DNA of 64,000 nt, from NCBI GenBank assembly GCA_944385415.1, contig CALWXC010000013.1, positions 1 through 64,000 of the forward strand, read 5' to 3'. Positions 50,152 to 59,182 of the stretch are shown in pieces. Each line of letters opens with the position of its first letter. Position 1 is the stretch's first letter. Under the pieces are notes generated by a model, which was given only the letters and a program-made list of their open reading frames with translations, was not told the DNA's origin and did not search any database. The stretch comes from an uncultured Oscillospiraceae bacterium. GTDB lineage: Bacteria; Bacillota; Clostridia; Oscillospirales; Oscillospiraceae. The position numbers were made by a program, and so were the translations under genes.

Positions 50152-50517
50152 ATGAAACAGACGGAATTACACCCTGTGGTGCGGATACAGCTTTATACGG
50201 ATGACAAGTGCTTCGGACCCGGCATCGCCCAGCTGTTGGAGCTGGTGGCGGAACGGAAATCCCTGCGGGCGGCGGCCCAGGCCATGGGTATGGCCTATTC
50301 CAAGGCCTGGACCGTGGTGCGCCGCTGCGAGGAATCGCTGGGGTACCCGCTGCTGCTGTCGTCCACCGGCGGCCGCCATGGCGGCGGCGCGGAACTGACC
50401 GACGAGGCCCGGACCATGCTGGCAGGCTACCGGGCCTATTGCCGCGCCCTCAATGAGGCGGCGGAACGGCTGTTTCCGGACTATTTTCCCGGTTCCGGCA
50501 ATCCCGACGGACAGTGA
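50152..50517 (+). CDS. ModE-like winged-helix regulator without a TOBE domain
   Basis: This 121-residue protein has the ModE/LysR-type helix-turn-helix (KSLRAAAQAMGMAYSKAW, VVRRCEESLGYPLL) and the wing STGGRHGGGAELTDEAR. Full ModE has C-terminal molybdate-binding TOBE domains; these are absent here, so the signal may be sensed differently or by a partner. Its position beside yqeB-selD and the ModE-like palindromes at the two cluster promoters suggest it controls the selenium/molybdenum genes. It has no ribosome site and appears leaderless. Confidence 0.88.
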   Translation: MKQTELHPVVRIQLYTDDKCFGPGIAQLLELVAERKSLRAAAQAMGMAYSKAWTVVRRCEESLGYPLLLSSTGGRHGGGAELTDEARTMLAGYRAYCRALNEAAERLFPDYFPGSGNPDGQ

Positions 50518-50567
50518 CGGCGTTTGATCCGCTGCAACACGCCGCCGGGGACGGGCCTGCATTGCTG

Positions 50568-50594
50568 AGCGCTGCCGCGGCGGCGCTCTTTTTG
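50568..50594 (+). terminator. Terminator of the ModE-like gene
   Basis: AGCGCTGCCG / CGGCGGCGCT is a compact stem followed by CTTTTTG. It ends just before the GNAT gene. Confidence 0.6.
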
Positions 50595-50611
50595 TTATGA
50601 CGGAGGAAGTT

Positions 50612-51202
50612 ATGGTACGCATTCGACTGGCGCGGGAATCGGACATTCCCGCCATTCTGGACATCTACGGGCCGTACATTTTGAACACGCCCATCACCTT
50701 TGAATACACCGTTCCCACGGTGGCGGGCTTTACCAACCGGTTCCGGGCCATCACCGCCGTCGGCCCCTGGCTGGTGGCCGAGGAGGACGGAACCCTGTTG
50801 GGATATGCCTATCTGGACCGGGCCTTTGAACGGATGGCCTATCGCTGGGCTGCCGACTTGTCGGTGTATCTGCGGCCCGAAGCCGCCGGAAAGGGTTTGG
50901 GACGGGTCTTTTACACGCTGTTGGAGCGCATGGGGGCCATGCAGGGCTATCAGGTGCTGTACGGTCTGGTGACCAGCGAAAACCAAATCAGCTGCCGGTT
51001 CCATGAGGCCATGGGCTACCGGCTGACGGCGGTGCTGCCGGACTGCGGCTATAAGCTGGGCCGGTGGCACGGCGTCCACTGGTATGAGAAGCGGCTGTGC
51101 GCTCCCTGTGACCCCGGCGCATTTCCCAAGGCCGCGCCGGATATGGATTGGTCCGCCCTCTGTCTGGACGGTGTGCCCGACGGCTGGGAGGTGGCGCTGT
51201 GA
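50612..51202 (+). CDS. GNAT N-acetyltransferase (phosphinothricin-acetyltransferase-like)
   Basis: I chose the ATG at 50612 because GGAGG lies 5 bp upstream, giving 196 residues. The GNAT core is visible: IRLARESDIPAILDIYGPYI at the start, the acetyl-CoA loop EAAGKGLGRVFYTLLE (about 91-106) and SCRFHEAMGYR near the end. The pattern is that of the pat/bar-type subgroup, which acetylates small amines including phosphinothricin, but the substrate is unknown. The C-terminal 40 residues are an extra tail. It overlaps the next gene by 4 bp (GTGA). Confidence 0.88.
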   Translation: MVRIRLARESDIPAILDIYGPYILNTPITFEYTVPTVAGFTNRFRAITAVGPWLVAEEDGTLLGYAYLDRAFERMAYRWAADLSVYLRPEAAGKGLGRVFYTLLERMGAMQGYQVLYGLVTSENQISCRFHEAMGYRLTAVLPDCGYKLGRWHGVHWYEKRLCAPCDPGAFPKAAPDMDWSALCLDGVPDGWEVAL

Positions 51203-53109
51203 ATGTGACGTTGGGGATTCTGGCCCAGGTGGACGGCGGCAAAACCACCCTGTCGGAACAGCTGTTGTATCGGGGCGGGGCGCTGCGGTCTGTGGGCCGG
51301 GTGGATGATGGCGGGGCCTGTATGGACTTTACCGCCGTGGAGCGGGCCAGAGGCATTACGGTGTTTTCGGCCCAGGCCGTTTTTTCCCATGGGGGCAACC
51401 GGTATTTTCTTTTGGATACGCCGGGCCACGGCGATTTCTCGCCGGAAATGGAGCGGTGTCTGGCGGCGCTGGATACGGCCATTCTGGTCATTGGCGCGTC
51501 GTTGCCCATTCCGGCCCGGACGGAACGGCTGTGGCAGCTGTTGGAGCGGCGGGGTATCCCGGTTTTCTGCTTCCTCAATAAAACCGATTTGGCCGGAGCC
51601 GACCCCGACGGTGTTTTGGAACAGTTGGGCCGGTGGGACGACGGCTTTTGCGAGTTCAGCGGCGGACTGACCGACGAAGTGCGGGAGCAGGTGGCCATGA
51701 CGGACGACGCCCTGTTGGAATCGTATCTGGAGGGGACGCTGGACGACGGCGCCTGCTGGGAAGCTGCCGGACGGGCCTTCCGGGCGCGGCGTCTGTTCCC
51801 GGTGTACCGGGGCAGCGCCTTGAAAGGGGAGGGCATCGACGAACTGTTGGACGGTCTGGACCGGCTGTGCCGGACGGACTACGACCCCGGCGGCCCTCTA
51901 AAATTACTGGCCTATCAAATCCGGCGGGACAAGCAGGAGCGGGTCTGCTGCTGCAAGGTCCTGTCGGGAACGCTGCGGCCCCGGCAGTTGGTAAACGGCG
52001 AAAAGGTCCACCAGATGCGCCGCCAGATGGGCGGCAAATGGGAACAGATTGCCGAAGCGCAGGCCGGGGAACTGGTGTCGGTGACGGGCCTTTCCGATTT
52101 GCGGGCCGGAGACCGGGCAGGGGAGACGCTGCTCCATCGGGAACCGGCGGCCCCGCCGCCCCTGCTGGTGGAGGTCCGGGCCGACGCGGCCCCCACCCGT
52201 CTTTTGGAGATCTTCCGCCAGCTGGAGGACGAGGAACCCACCCTGGCCGTCCGGTGGAACGAAGGGCTCCATCAACTCCATGTGGCCGTGGCAGGGGAGA
52301 TGCAGCTGGACGTGCTGACCCAGACGGTGAAGGAGCGGTACGACTTGGACGTAACCTTTGGGGAACCGGCGGTGGCCTATCGGGAGACCATCGCCAAACC
52401 GGTCCGGGGCTGCGGTCACTTTGAACCCCTGCGCCATTACGCAGAGGTCCAGCTGCTGCTGGAGCCCAATCCCAGAGGGGCGGGCGTCACCTTTGAAAGC
52501 CGCTGTTCCACCGATGATCTGGCGCTGAACTGGCAGCGGCTCATTGAAACCCATGTGTTGGAAAAGGCCCATGTGGGAGCCATGCTGGGCGCACCCCTGA
52601 CCGATGTCAATGTGGTGCTCCTGGGGGGCCGGGCCCACGATAAACACACCGAGGGCGGCGATTTCCGGCAGGCTGTCTACCGGGCCATCCGCCACGGCTT
52701 GTTCCACGCGGAAAACCTCGTGTTGGAGCCCTGGTACCGGTTCACCATCCAGGCCGACCCGTCCACGGCGGCCAAGCTGCAAACGGAGATTTCCCGCATG
52801 GGCGGTGTCTGCGACCTGCCGGAGACGGTGGGGGCCTGGACGCGGCTGACAGGCCGATGTCCCGTGGCCCCCATGCTGCCGTTCAGCCGGGAGTTTGCCA
52901 CGAAAACCCGCGGCGGCGGCAGCTTGCAGCTGGAGCCGGACGGCTATGAGGTCTGTTCCGATGGGGAGGCTGTGGCCGCCGCTTCCGGGTATGACCGGGA
53001 GCGGGATACGGAGAATCCTGCCGATTCCATTTTTTGCAGCCACGGCGCGGGACATAGTGTGTCTTGGCGGGAGGCGGCAAACCATATGCACGTAACAGTT
53101 TGGGAATAA
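51199..53109 (+). CDS. TetM/EF-G-like translation GTPase (ribosomal-protection family)
   Basis: This 636-residue protein is close to the 639-residue TetM. The G1 loop is AQVDGGKTT (9-17), where TetM-type proteins usually have AHVDAGKTT. The other G motifs are RGITV (G2), DTPGHGDF (G3), NKTD (G4) and GSALKGEG (G5). EF-G-like domains II to V follow (GEMQLDVLTQTV in domain III, RGGGSLQLEPDGY near the end). It may protect the ribosome from tetracycline or be a housekeeping paralogue. The GTG start overlaps the GNAT stop. Confidence 0.88.
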   Translation: MNVTLGILAQVDGGKTTLSEQLLYRGGALRSVGRVDDGGACMDFTAVERARGITVFSAQAVFSHGGNRYFLLDTPGHGDFSPEMERCLAALDTAILVIGASLPIPARTERLWQLLERRGIPVFCFLNKTDLAGADPDGVLEQLGRWDDGFCEFSGGLTDEVREQVAMTDDALLESYLEGTLDDGACWEAAGRAFRARRLFPVYRGSALKGEGIDELLDGLDRLCRTDYDPGGPLKLLAYQIRRDKQERVCCCKVLSGTLRPRQLVNGEKVHQMRRQMGGKWEQIAEAQAGELVSVTGLSDLRAGDRAGETLLHREPAAPPPLLVEVRADAAPTRLLEIFRQLEDEEPTLAVRWNEGLHQLHVAVAGEMQLDVLTQTVKERYDLDVTFGEPAVAYRETIAKPVRGCGHFEPLRHYAEVQLLLEPNPRGAGVTFESRCSTDDLALNWQRLIETHVLEKAHVGAMLGAPLTDVNVVLLGGRAHDKHTEGGDFRQAVYRAIRHGLFHAENLVLEPWYRFTIQADPSTAAKLQTEISRMGGVCDLPETVGAWTRLTGRCPVAPMLPFSREFATKTRGGGSLQLEPDGYEVCSDGEAVAAASGYDRERDTENPADSIFCSHGAGHSVSWREAANHMHVTVWE

Positions 53110-53130
53110 AATCAGACTGCCACATTATGT

Positions 53131-53174
53131 AAAACGGGTCTGTTGCAGAATCCAATCTGCAACAGACCCGTTTT
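53131..53174. terminator. Bidirectional terminator between the TetM-like and gntR genes
   Basis: A perfect 18-bp stem (AAAACGGGTCTGTTGCAG / CTGCAACAGACCCGTTTT) lies between convergent genes. Confidence 0.93.
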
Positions 53175-53189
53175 ACGCATAAATACAAC

Positions 53190-53897
53190 TTAGCCGTCCT
53201 GGGCGGCTTCCTGCATGAGGGAAAGGCGGTAGACCCGCTCGCCGTTTTTGGTGTAATGGCTGTCCAGTACGCGGCAGGCTTCCTGCAAATCCCGCTTCTG
53301 AACGGCCGCCAGAATCTGTTCATGGGCCATAACCAGATTGCCGCGGGTGGGGTGGTCGATGCGGTCGGCAAAGGGGGAGTGGTTGGCGTTGTGGATGGAC
53401 AGGAACATGGCGCCGTTGAGGGGCGTCAGCAGCTCCCACATCTTCGCCAGCCGGTCCATCTGGCTGGCCAGTACAATCTGCCGGTGGAACCGGGTGTCGG
53501 CCATAACCTTGGGATACATGGGGTCCTGATCGGAAAAGGACCGCATTTCCGCCAGCGCGTTTTCCATGATGAACAACCCCTCGTCGCTGATGGTACAGTT
53601 ACACTTTTCCAGAGCCATCTTTTCCAGATTGCCCCGGAGATAGAACACCTCATAGGCGTCCCGGGGTGACAGCAGCGCCACGGTACAGCCCCGGTTGGGC
53701 TGGTAGTCCACCAGCCCTTCCACCGCCAGCTGCTTCAGAGCGTCCCGGACGGGACCGCGGCTGATCCCCAGCGTCTGGGCGATGTCTGTCTCCACCAGCT
53801 TCTCCTGGGCCCGGAGTTCGCCGTTGATGATCTGCTCCCGCAGATAGTGCAGCGCGATCTCCGCGTAGCTGCAGGGGGCGTCGGCGGCTATCTTCAT
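53190..53897 (-). CDS. GntR-family regulator (FadR/FCD subfamily)
   Basis: This 235-residue protein has the N-terminal winged helix (IALHYLREQIINGELRAQEKL, ETDIAQTLGISRGPVRDALK, RGCTVALLSPRDAYEVFYLR) and a C-terminal all-helical FCD ligand domain. The FCD metal/ligand residues are in DTRFHRQI and HEQILAAVQKRD. FCD members usually bind organic acids or amino acids. It follows the DegT-like gene and is divergent from dppBCDF-dppA. A candidate operator (55137-55148) lies on the dpp promoter. Confidence 0.92.
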   Translation of the reverse strand: MKIAADAPCSYAEIALHYLREQIINGELRAQEKLVETDIAQTLGISRGPVRDALKQLAVEGLVDYQPNRGCTVALLSPRDAYEVFYLRGNLEKMALEKCNCTISDEGLFIMENALAEMRSFSDQDPMYPKVMADTRFHRQIVLASQMDRLAKMWELLTPLNGAMFLSIHNANHSPFADRIDHPTRGNLVMAHEQILAAVQKRDLQEACRVLDSHYTKNGERVYRLSLMQEAAQDG

Positions 53898-53951
53898 ATC
53901 ATCAGACCTTTCTCTATCACTGTTTCTGTCTATCGGATGGGCGGGGAGGCC

Positions 53952-54989
53952 TCAGGCGCGGGACGCCCGCGCATAGTCCCCCAGGGCGTCAGTGATGCGT
54001 CTCATATCGGCAGGGGTATAGCGCTGGTCGCAGGGAACGGCAACAATATGGTCGTAGATGTACGCCACGGTGTCGTGGCCCGTCAGGTCCACCACCTCGG
54101 CTTTGGGCCAATAGACGGTGGAGCGGATGTCGCGTTCCTTCAAAAATTCCTGCAGATGGGGCCGGTCGTCGGCATAGAGCACGAAGTGGCTGGGCACCGT
54201 ACCTTCCGGAAGAGAAGAGAACACGGGAGAAAATCCCTGGGGCGTCTGGGGCATCCCATCCAGCAGCGCCTGGAAATTCTCCCGGCGGCGGCGGGAAATG
54301 GTCTCCAGATCCGCATAGCGCAGAATGTGCTCCGAGGTCTCGTCGCCGCTGTTGCAGTCGAAGATCCGCCGCAGCAGCATCTCACCCTCCCAGAACACGT
54401 CGCCGTCACCGGTTTCGATGGCCTTGTACCGCAGGTCCAGATGGGTGGGGTCCACCGGCAGGCAGGGCACCGCAAAGGAGCCGCCGTACTTGATGGCAAA
54501 GCCGCCGCAGGGGACGCCCATCCACTTGCGGAAGCTGCCCGCCACATAGTCGCACAGGGGGTCGATGCCGTCGGCGGACAGAATGGAATGGGTGGCGTCT
54601 TCAAAGATGGTCACGCCCCGGTCCTTGCACCGCCGGACAAAGTCGTGGTCATAGTTGGAAAAGCCGTAGTAGCCGCAGAGGGACAAAACGCTGATCTCGT
54701 CCAGCACCGCCGGGTCAAACACACTGTGCAGCTGCCGGTCCACCTCGTAAAACCGCAGCTGGTACCCGGCTTTCAAAAAGGGAGCCAGCACCGTCTCACA
54801 GGTGTACATGGGGACGTAGGCCACCTTCCGCGTGTCGTGCCGGGCCAGATCCAGCAGGCAGCGGTAGATGCCGCAGCGGCCCGACATCATAAAAGACACG
54901 TCGCTGCCGGACGGACAAATTCTCGAAAAAAATCCATTAGCAGTAGAAAGTGCTAATTCGTTAGAAAAAATTCCTCCAATGGTGCCCAT
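53952..54989 (-). CDS. DegT/DnrJ/EryC1-like PLP-fold protein
   Basis: This 345-residue protein is related to DegT/StrS sugar aminotransferases. It has GRCGIYRCLLDLARHD, VPMYTCETVLAPFLKAGY, LCGYYGFSNYDHDF, FEDATHSIL with the PLP Asp, and GSFRKWMGVPCGG with the likely PLP lysine. It sits beside a peptide-transport operon and a GntR regulator and not in a sugar cluster, so amino-sugar synthesis is doubtful and its function stays open. It lies 54 bp upstream of gntR. Confidence 0.8.
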   Translation of the reverse strand: MGTIGGIFSNELALSTANGFFSRICPSGSDVSFMMSGRCGIYRCLLDLARHDTRKVAYVPMYTCETVLAPFLKAGYQLRFYEVDRQLHSVFDPAVLDEISVLSLCGYYGFSNYDHDFVRRCKDRGVTIFEDATHSILSADGIDPLCDYVAGSFRKWMGVPCGGFAIKYGGSFAVPCLPVDPTHLDLRYKAIETGDGDVFWEGEMLLRRIFDCNSGDETSEHILRYADLETISRRRRENFQALLDGMPQTPQGFSPVFSSLPEGTVPSHFVLYADDRPHLQEFLKERDIRSTVYWPKAEVVDLTGHDTVAYIYDHIVAVPCDQRYTPADMRRITDALGDYARASRA

Positions 54990-55136
54990 AACTCTATACC
55001 TCGCATCTCACTGTTAATTTGTCAGAAAAACCGTTCAAACACCGCATGAATGGGTGGATATTGGCCCGATTTGTTCGACACCTTTTATTATAATATGAAG
55101 TCGACGAAAAGGAAAGAGTGTTTTATAAAGAAATAT

Positions 55137-55148
55137 ATTGTTGACAAT
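55137..55148 (+). promoter_or_regulatory. Candidate GntR operator on the dpp promoter
   Basis: ATTGT-TG-ACAAT is a palindrome with the TTGT..ACAA core seen at FadR/FCD-type sites, and it coincides with the -35. Related half-sites (TTGTTCGACA at about 55071, TTCGACAACG at 55171-55180) flank it. Confidence 0.5.
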
Positions 55149-55170
55149 TTATTAAAAATTATATTATAAT
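55141..55170 (+). promoter_or_regulatory. Promoter of the dpp operon
   Basis: A perfect -35 TTGACA (55141-55146) and -10 TATAAT (55165-55170) are 18 bp apart in an A/T-rich stretch. Confidence 0.8.
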
Positions 55171-55253
55171 TTCGACAACGTTATAGGGCAGCAGGAGCCG
55201 GCCGCCTGTCCGAAACGAATCCCGATCAGAAGACATGGGAGGTTGTCCAAAAA

Positions 55254-56204
55254 ATGTTCAAGTACATCGTCAAGCGACTGCTGATGCTGATACCCGTCAT
55301 CATCGGCGTCACGTTCATCGTGTTCTTTATCCTGAACCTGTCCCCCGGCGATCCGGCGGCCATCATCCTTGGCGATCAGGCCACGGCAGAGGCCCTGGAG
55401 ATGAAGCGGGAAGAGCTGGGTCTGAACGATCCGCTGCTGGTTCGGTATGTCGACTATATGGTCGGCCTGGCCCACGGTGATCTGGGCCTGTCCTACCGCA
55501 ACAGCATTTCGGTTTGGGATCAGGTCATCGACCGCCTGCCCAATACGGCCCTGCTGGCGGCCTGCGGCATTCTGGTGGCGCTGGTCATCGGCATCCCAAT
55601 CGGCATTATATCGGCACGAAAACAGTACTCCCTATTGGATAACATATCCATGGTGGGCGCGCTGGTGGGCGTGTCCATGCCCAACTTCTGGTCGGGCCTG
55701 CTGCTGGTTATGATTTTCTCAGTTCATTTGGGATGGCTGCCATCCCAGGGCATGGGATCCGGGTTCGGCCCCCTGGTCCTGAGCCTGATTCTGCCCTCCG
55801 TGACCCTGGGTATGAACTCGGCGGCCATGGTGGCCCGTATGACCCGGTCCTCCATGCTGGAGGTCATCCGGCAGGACTACATTTCCACGGCACGGGCCAA
55901 AGGCGTCAGCGAGCGTGTCGTCACCTTCCAGCACATGCTCCGCAACGCCCTGATTCCCATCATCACCGCCGTGGGTTTGCAGTTCGGCAACCTGCTGGGC
56001 GGCGCCATGCTGGCCGAGACCGTCTTCTCCTGGCCGGGCCTGGGCCGTCTGATGGTGGAAAACATCAAGTCCAAGGATATCCCCATGGTCATGGGCTGCG
56101 TGGTGGTTATGGCCACCATGTTCACCCTGGTCAACCTGGTGGTGGATATCATCTACTCCTTTGTAGATCCCCGCATCAAATCGCAGTATAAGAAGGGACG
56201 GTGA
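55254..56204 (+). CDS. dppB: Peptide ABC transporter permease DppB
   Basis: This 316-residue permease has six hydrophobic segments. The N-terminus MFKYIVKRLLMLIPVIIGVTFIV and the FILNLSPGDPAAI loop are typical of DppB/OppB. The EAA loop is YISTARAKGVSERVVTFQHMLRN. It is the first gene of a dipeptide or oligopeptide importer, dppBCDF-dppA. GGGAGG precedes the ATG. Confidence 0.94.
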   Translation: MFKYIVKRLLMLIPVIIGVTFIVFFILNLSPGDPAAIILGDQATAEALEMKREELGLNDPLLVRYVDYMVGLAHGDLGLSYRNSISVWDQVIDRLPNTALLAACGILVALVIGIPIGIISARKQYSLLDNISMVGALVGVSMPNFWSGLLLVMIFSVHLGWLPSQGMGSGFGPLVLSLILPSVTLGMNSAAMVARMTRSSMLEVIRQDYISTARAKGVSERVVTFQHMLRNALIPIITAVGLQFGNLLGGAMLAETVFSWPGLGRLMVENIKSKDIPMVMGCVVVMATMFTLVNLVVDIIYSFVDPRIKSQYKKGR

Positions 56205-56210
56205 TCAGCC

Positions 56211-57101
56211 ATGGAAAAGACCAAAACCAACACCCAACGCTCTCTGTGGCAGGACGCCTGGAGACGCTTCCGCAAAAACCGCACGGCCATGGCCGGCCTG
56301 ATTTTCCTGTGTCTGCTGGTCCTCATCGCCGTCGCCACCGTGGTCATCGATGTGGTGACCCAGAAGGAATTCTACAACACCTATGTCACCAGCCAGAACC
56401 TGGTGGAACGCCTCAAGGGCCCCAGCCTGGAGCACCCCTTCGGCCAGGATGAGTACGGCCGCGATATCCTCATGCGCATGCTGTGGGGCGTCCGCTACTC
56501 CCTGTTCATGGGCGGCATCGCCATTATCTTCTCCCTGATTGTCGGCGGCGCTTTGGGCGCCCTGGCCGGTTACTACGGCAAGGTCATCGACACGGTGCTC
56601 ATGCGCTTTATGGACATTCTGCTGGCCATTCCCTCCATGCTGCTGGCCACGGCCATCGTGGCCGCCCTGGGCACCAGCCTGGTCAACGTCCTCATTGCCA
56701 TCGGTATCGCCTATATCCCCACCTTCGCCCGGACGGTCCGCGCCTCAGTGCTGACGGTGAAGGATCAGGAGTTTATCGAAGCGGCCCGTTCCATCGGCTG
56801 CAATGACCGGGAGATCATCTTCAAATACATTGTCCCCAACGCCATGGCGCCCATCATCGTGCAGGCCACCCTGGGTCTGGCCGGCGCCATCCTCTCCATT
56901 GCCGGTCTGTCCTTCCTGGGCCTGGGCATCCAGCCGCCCACGCCGGAGTGGGGCGCCATGCTGTCCAACGCCCGGAACTACTTCCGCGACGCCTGGCATG
57001 TGACCGTCATCCCCGGCCTCGGCATCATGCTGACCATTCTCTCCCTGAACCTCATGGGCGACGGTCTGCGCGACGCCCTGGACCCCCGCATGAAGAACTG
57101 A
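56211..57101 (+). CDS. dppC: Peptide ABC transporter permease DppC
   Basis: This 296-residue permease has an N-terminal OppC-type helix (MAGLIFLCLLVLIAVATVVIDV) followed by the permease core. The EAA loop is FIEAARSIGCNDREIIFKYIVPN, and FGQDEYGRDILMRMLWG is typical of DppC. It starts 6 bp after dppB, with only a weak ribosome site. Confidence 0.94.
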   Translation: MEKTKTNTQRSLWQDAWRRFRKNRTAMAGLIFLCLLVLIAVATVVIDVVTQKEFYNTYVTSQNLVERLKGPSLEHPFGQDEYGRDILMRMLWGVRYSLFMGGIAIIFSLIVGGALGALAGYYGKVIDTVLMRFMDILLAIPSMLLATAIVAALGTSLVNVLIAIGIAYIPTFARTVRASVLTVKDQEFIEAARSIGCNDREIIFKYIVPNAMAPIIVQATLGLAGAILSIAGLSFLGLGIQPPTPEWGAMLSNARNYFRDAWHVTVIPGLGIMLTILSLNLMGDGLRDALDPRMKN

Positions 57102-57138
57102 GCACCCTTTGGAGACTAAGAGGAGGTACGATACCGAT

Positions 57139-58116
57139 ATGTCGGATATCTTATTGGATATTAGAGACCTGAGCATCATCTATGCGACGGATGACGGCGT
57201 CACCGAGGCCCTCAACGGCGCCTGCTTGCAGCTGCGCAAGGGCGAGTCCCTGGGTCTGGTGGGCGAGACCGGCGCGGGCAAGACGACCCTGGCCCGCGGC
57301 ATCATGCGCCTGATTCCCAATCCCCCCGGAAAAATCGTTTCCGGCCAGGTGTTTTACGACGGCCGCGACATTATGGAGCTGTCGGAAAAGGAGATGCGTG
57401 CCCTCCGCGGCCGTCAGATCTCCATGATCTTCCAGGACCCCATGACATCCCTGAACCCGGTTATGACCGTGGGCGAGCAGATTCGGGAGGTCATCATCAC
57501 CCACCATCCCAACCTGTCCAAGGCGGAGAGCCGGAAGCAGGCCGAGGAGATGCTGGAAATGGTGGGCATTGTGGCCAGCCGTTACGACGACTATCCCCAC
57601 CAGTTCTCCGGCGGCATGAAGCAGCGCGTGGTCATCGCCATCGCATTGGCCTGCAACCCCCAGCTGCTCATTGCCGACGAGCCCACCACGGCCCTGGACG
57701 TGACCATCCAGGCCCAGGTCCTGGAGATGATCCACGGCCTGAAGGTCAAGAACAACACGGCCATGCTGCTGATCACCCACGACCTGGGCGTTGTGGCCCA
57801 GAACTGCGACACCGTGGCCATCATCTATGCCGGTGAAATCGTGGAGTACGGCACCTTGCAGCAGGTGTATAAAAACATCCTGCACCCCTACACCGAGGGC
57901 CTGTTCGGCTCCGTGCCCCGTCTGGAGACCAACAGCAAGCGTCTGGCCGCCATCGACGGCATGATGCCCGACCCCACGGCGCTGCCCAAGGGCTGCAAGT
58001 TCGCCGAGCGCTGCAAGTACGCCACCGACCGGTGCCGTGCGGAGCTGCCGGACATGTATGAGCTGGAGGACGGCCACAAGGTGCGCTGCTTCCGGTATGA
58101 GAAGGAGGCGCAGTGA
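57139..58116 (+). CDS. dppD: Peptide ABC transporter ATPase DppD
   Basis: I chose the ATG at 57139 (MSDILLDIRDLSIIY), giving 325 residues. It has Walker A GETGAGKTTLARG, Q-loop [13 protein letters not shown], signature FSGGMKQRVVIAIAL, Walker [13 protein letters not shown] and switch LITHDLGVV. The C-terminal cysteine motif is CKFAERCKYATDRC. It pairs with DppF. Confidence 0.95.
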   Translation: MSDILLDIRDLSIIYATDDGVTEALNGACLQLRKGESLGLVGETGAGKTTLARGIMRLIPNPPGKIVSGQVFYDGRDIMELSEKEMRALRGRQISMIFQDPMTSLNPVMTVGEQIREVIITHHPNLSKAESRKQAEEMLEMVGIVASRYDDYPHQFSGGMKQRVVIAIALACNPQLLIADEPTTALDVTIQAQVLEMIHGLKVKNNTAMLLITHDLGVVAQNCDTVAIIYAGEIVEYGTLQQVYKNILHPYTEGLFGSVPRLETNSKRLAAIDGMMPDPTALPKGCKFAERCKYATDRCRAELPDMYELEDGHKVRCFRYEKEAQ

Positions 58117-58117
58117 T

Positions 58118-59095
58118 ATGGCGGAAACCACCAATGAAATCCTGCGGGTGGAACATTTAAAGAAATATTTCCACGTGCCCAACGGCATGCTCCACGCGGT
58201 GGACGACATCAGCTTTACCCTGGACCGGGGCAAGACCCTGGGCGTTGTGGGCGAGTCCGGCTGCGGCAAGTCCACCATGGGCCGCGCCATCCTGCGGCTC
58301 CATGAGCCCACCTCCGGCTCCGTGGTCTTCGACGGCCAGGACGTGGTGGCCATGAACAAGGCCCAGCTGAAGGCGCTGCGCCGCGACATGCAGATCGTCT
58401 TCCAGGACCCCTTCGCGTCCCTGAATCCCCGTATGACCGTGGGCGAGGCCATCGCGGCCCCGCTGCTGGTGCAGAAGCTGTACAGCCGCAAGGACAAGGA
58501 CGGCATCCAGAAGCGCGTCCGGGAGATCATGGACATGGTGGGTCTGGCCCCGCGCCTTATCAACACCTATCCCCATGAGCTGGACGGCGGCCGCCGCCAG
58601 CGTATCGGCATCGCCCGGGCCCTGGCCCTGAAACCCAAGTTCATCGTCTGCGACGAACCGGTTTCGGCCCTGGACGTGTCCATTCAGGCGCAGATTCTGA
58701 ATCTGATGCAGGATTTGCAGGACAATCTGGGGTTGACCTATCTGTTCGTGACCCACGATCTGTCGGTGGTCAAATATATCTCCGACGACATTCTGGTCAT
58801 GTATCTGGGCCAGATGGTGGAGAAGGCTCCGGCCGATAAGCTGTTCAGCAAGCCCATGCACCCCTATACCCAGGCGCTGCTGTCGGCCATTCCCATTCCC
58901 GACCCGGACAAGCCCATGAGCCGTATCACCATGAAGGGCGAGATCACCTCGCCGGTGAACCCCGGCACCGGCTGCCGCTTTGCCAAGCGCTGCCCCTATG
59001 CCACCGAGGCCTGCACCAGTCAGGACATGGTCCTGACGGAGCCGGAACCGGACCATTTCGTCACCTGCCTGCGGGTGCAGCGGGGCGAGCTCTAA
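58118..59095 (+). CDS. dppF: Peptide ABC transporter ATPase DppF
   Basis: This 325-residue ATPase starts at an ATG right after the dppD stop, with AAGGAGG inside dppD. It has Walker A GESGCGKSTMGRA, Q-loop VFQDPFASLNPRM, Walker [14 protein letters not shown] and switch VTHDLSVV. The signature is [16 protein letters not shown] where the usual form is LSGGQ; this substitution occurs in other clostridial DppF-type proteins. The C-terminal CRFAKRCPYATEAC motif is present. Confidence 0.95.
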   Translation: MAETTNEILRVEHLKKYFHVPNGMLHAVDDISFTLDRGKTLGVVGESGCGKSTMGRAILRLHEPTSGSVVFDGQDVVAMNKAQLKALRRDMQIVFQDPFASLNPRMTVGEAIAAPLLVQKLYSRKDKDGIQKRVREIMDMVGLAPRLINTYPHELDGGRRQRIGIARALALKPKFIVCDEPVSALDVSIQAQILNLMQDLQDNLGLTYLFVTHDLSVVKYISDDILVMYLGQMVEKAPADKLFSKPMHPYTQALLSAIPIPDPDKPMSRITMKGEITSPVNPGTGCRFAKRCPYATEACTSQDMVLTEPEPDHFVTCLRVQRGEL

Positions 59096-59182
59096 TCCTT
59101 TTGTCATTGTCGTGTTTCTGCAACGCGATTGTGAACCCGGCCCACAAGGGCCACGACAAACTGCATTTTAGGAGGAAAGAAC

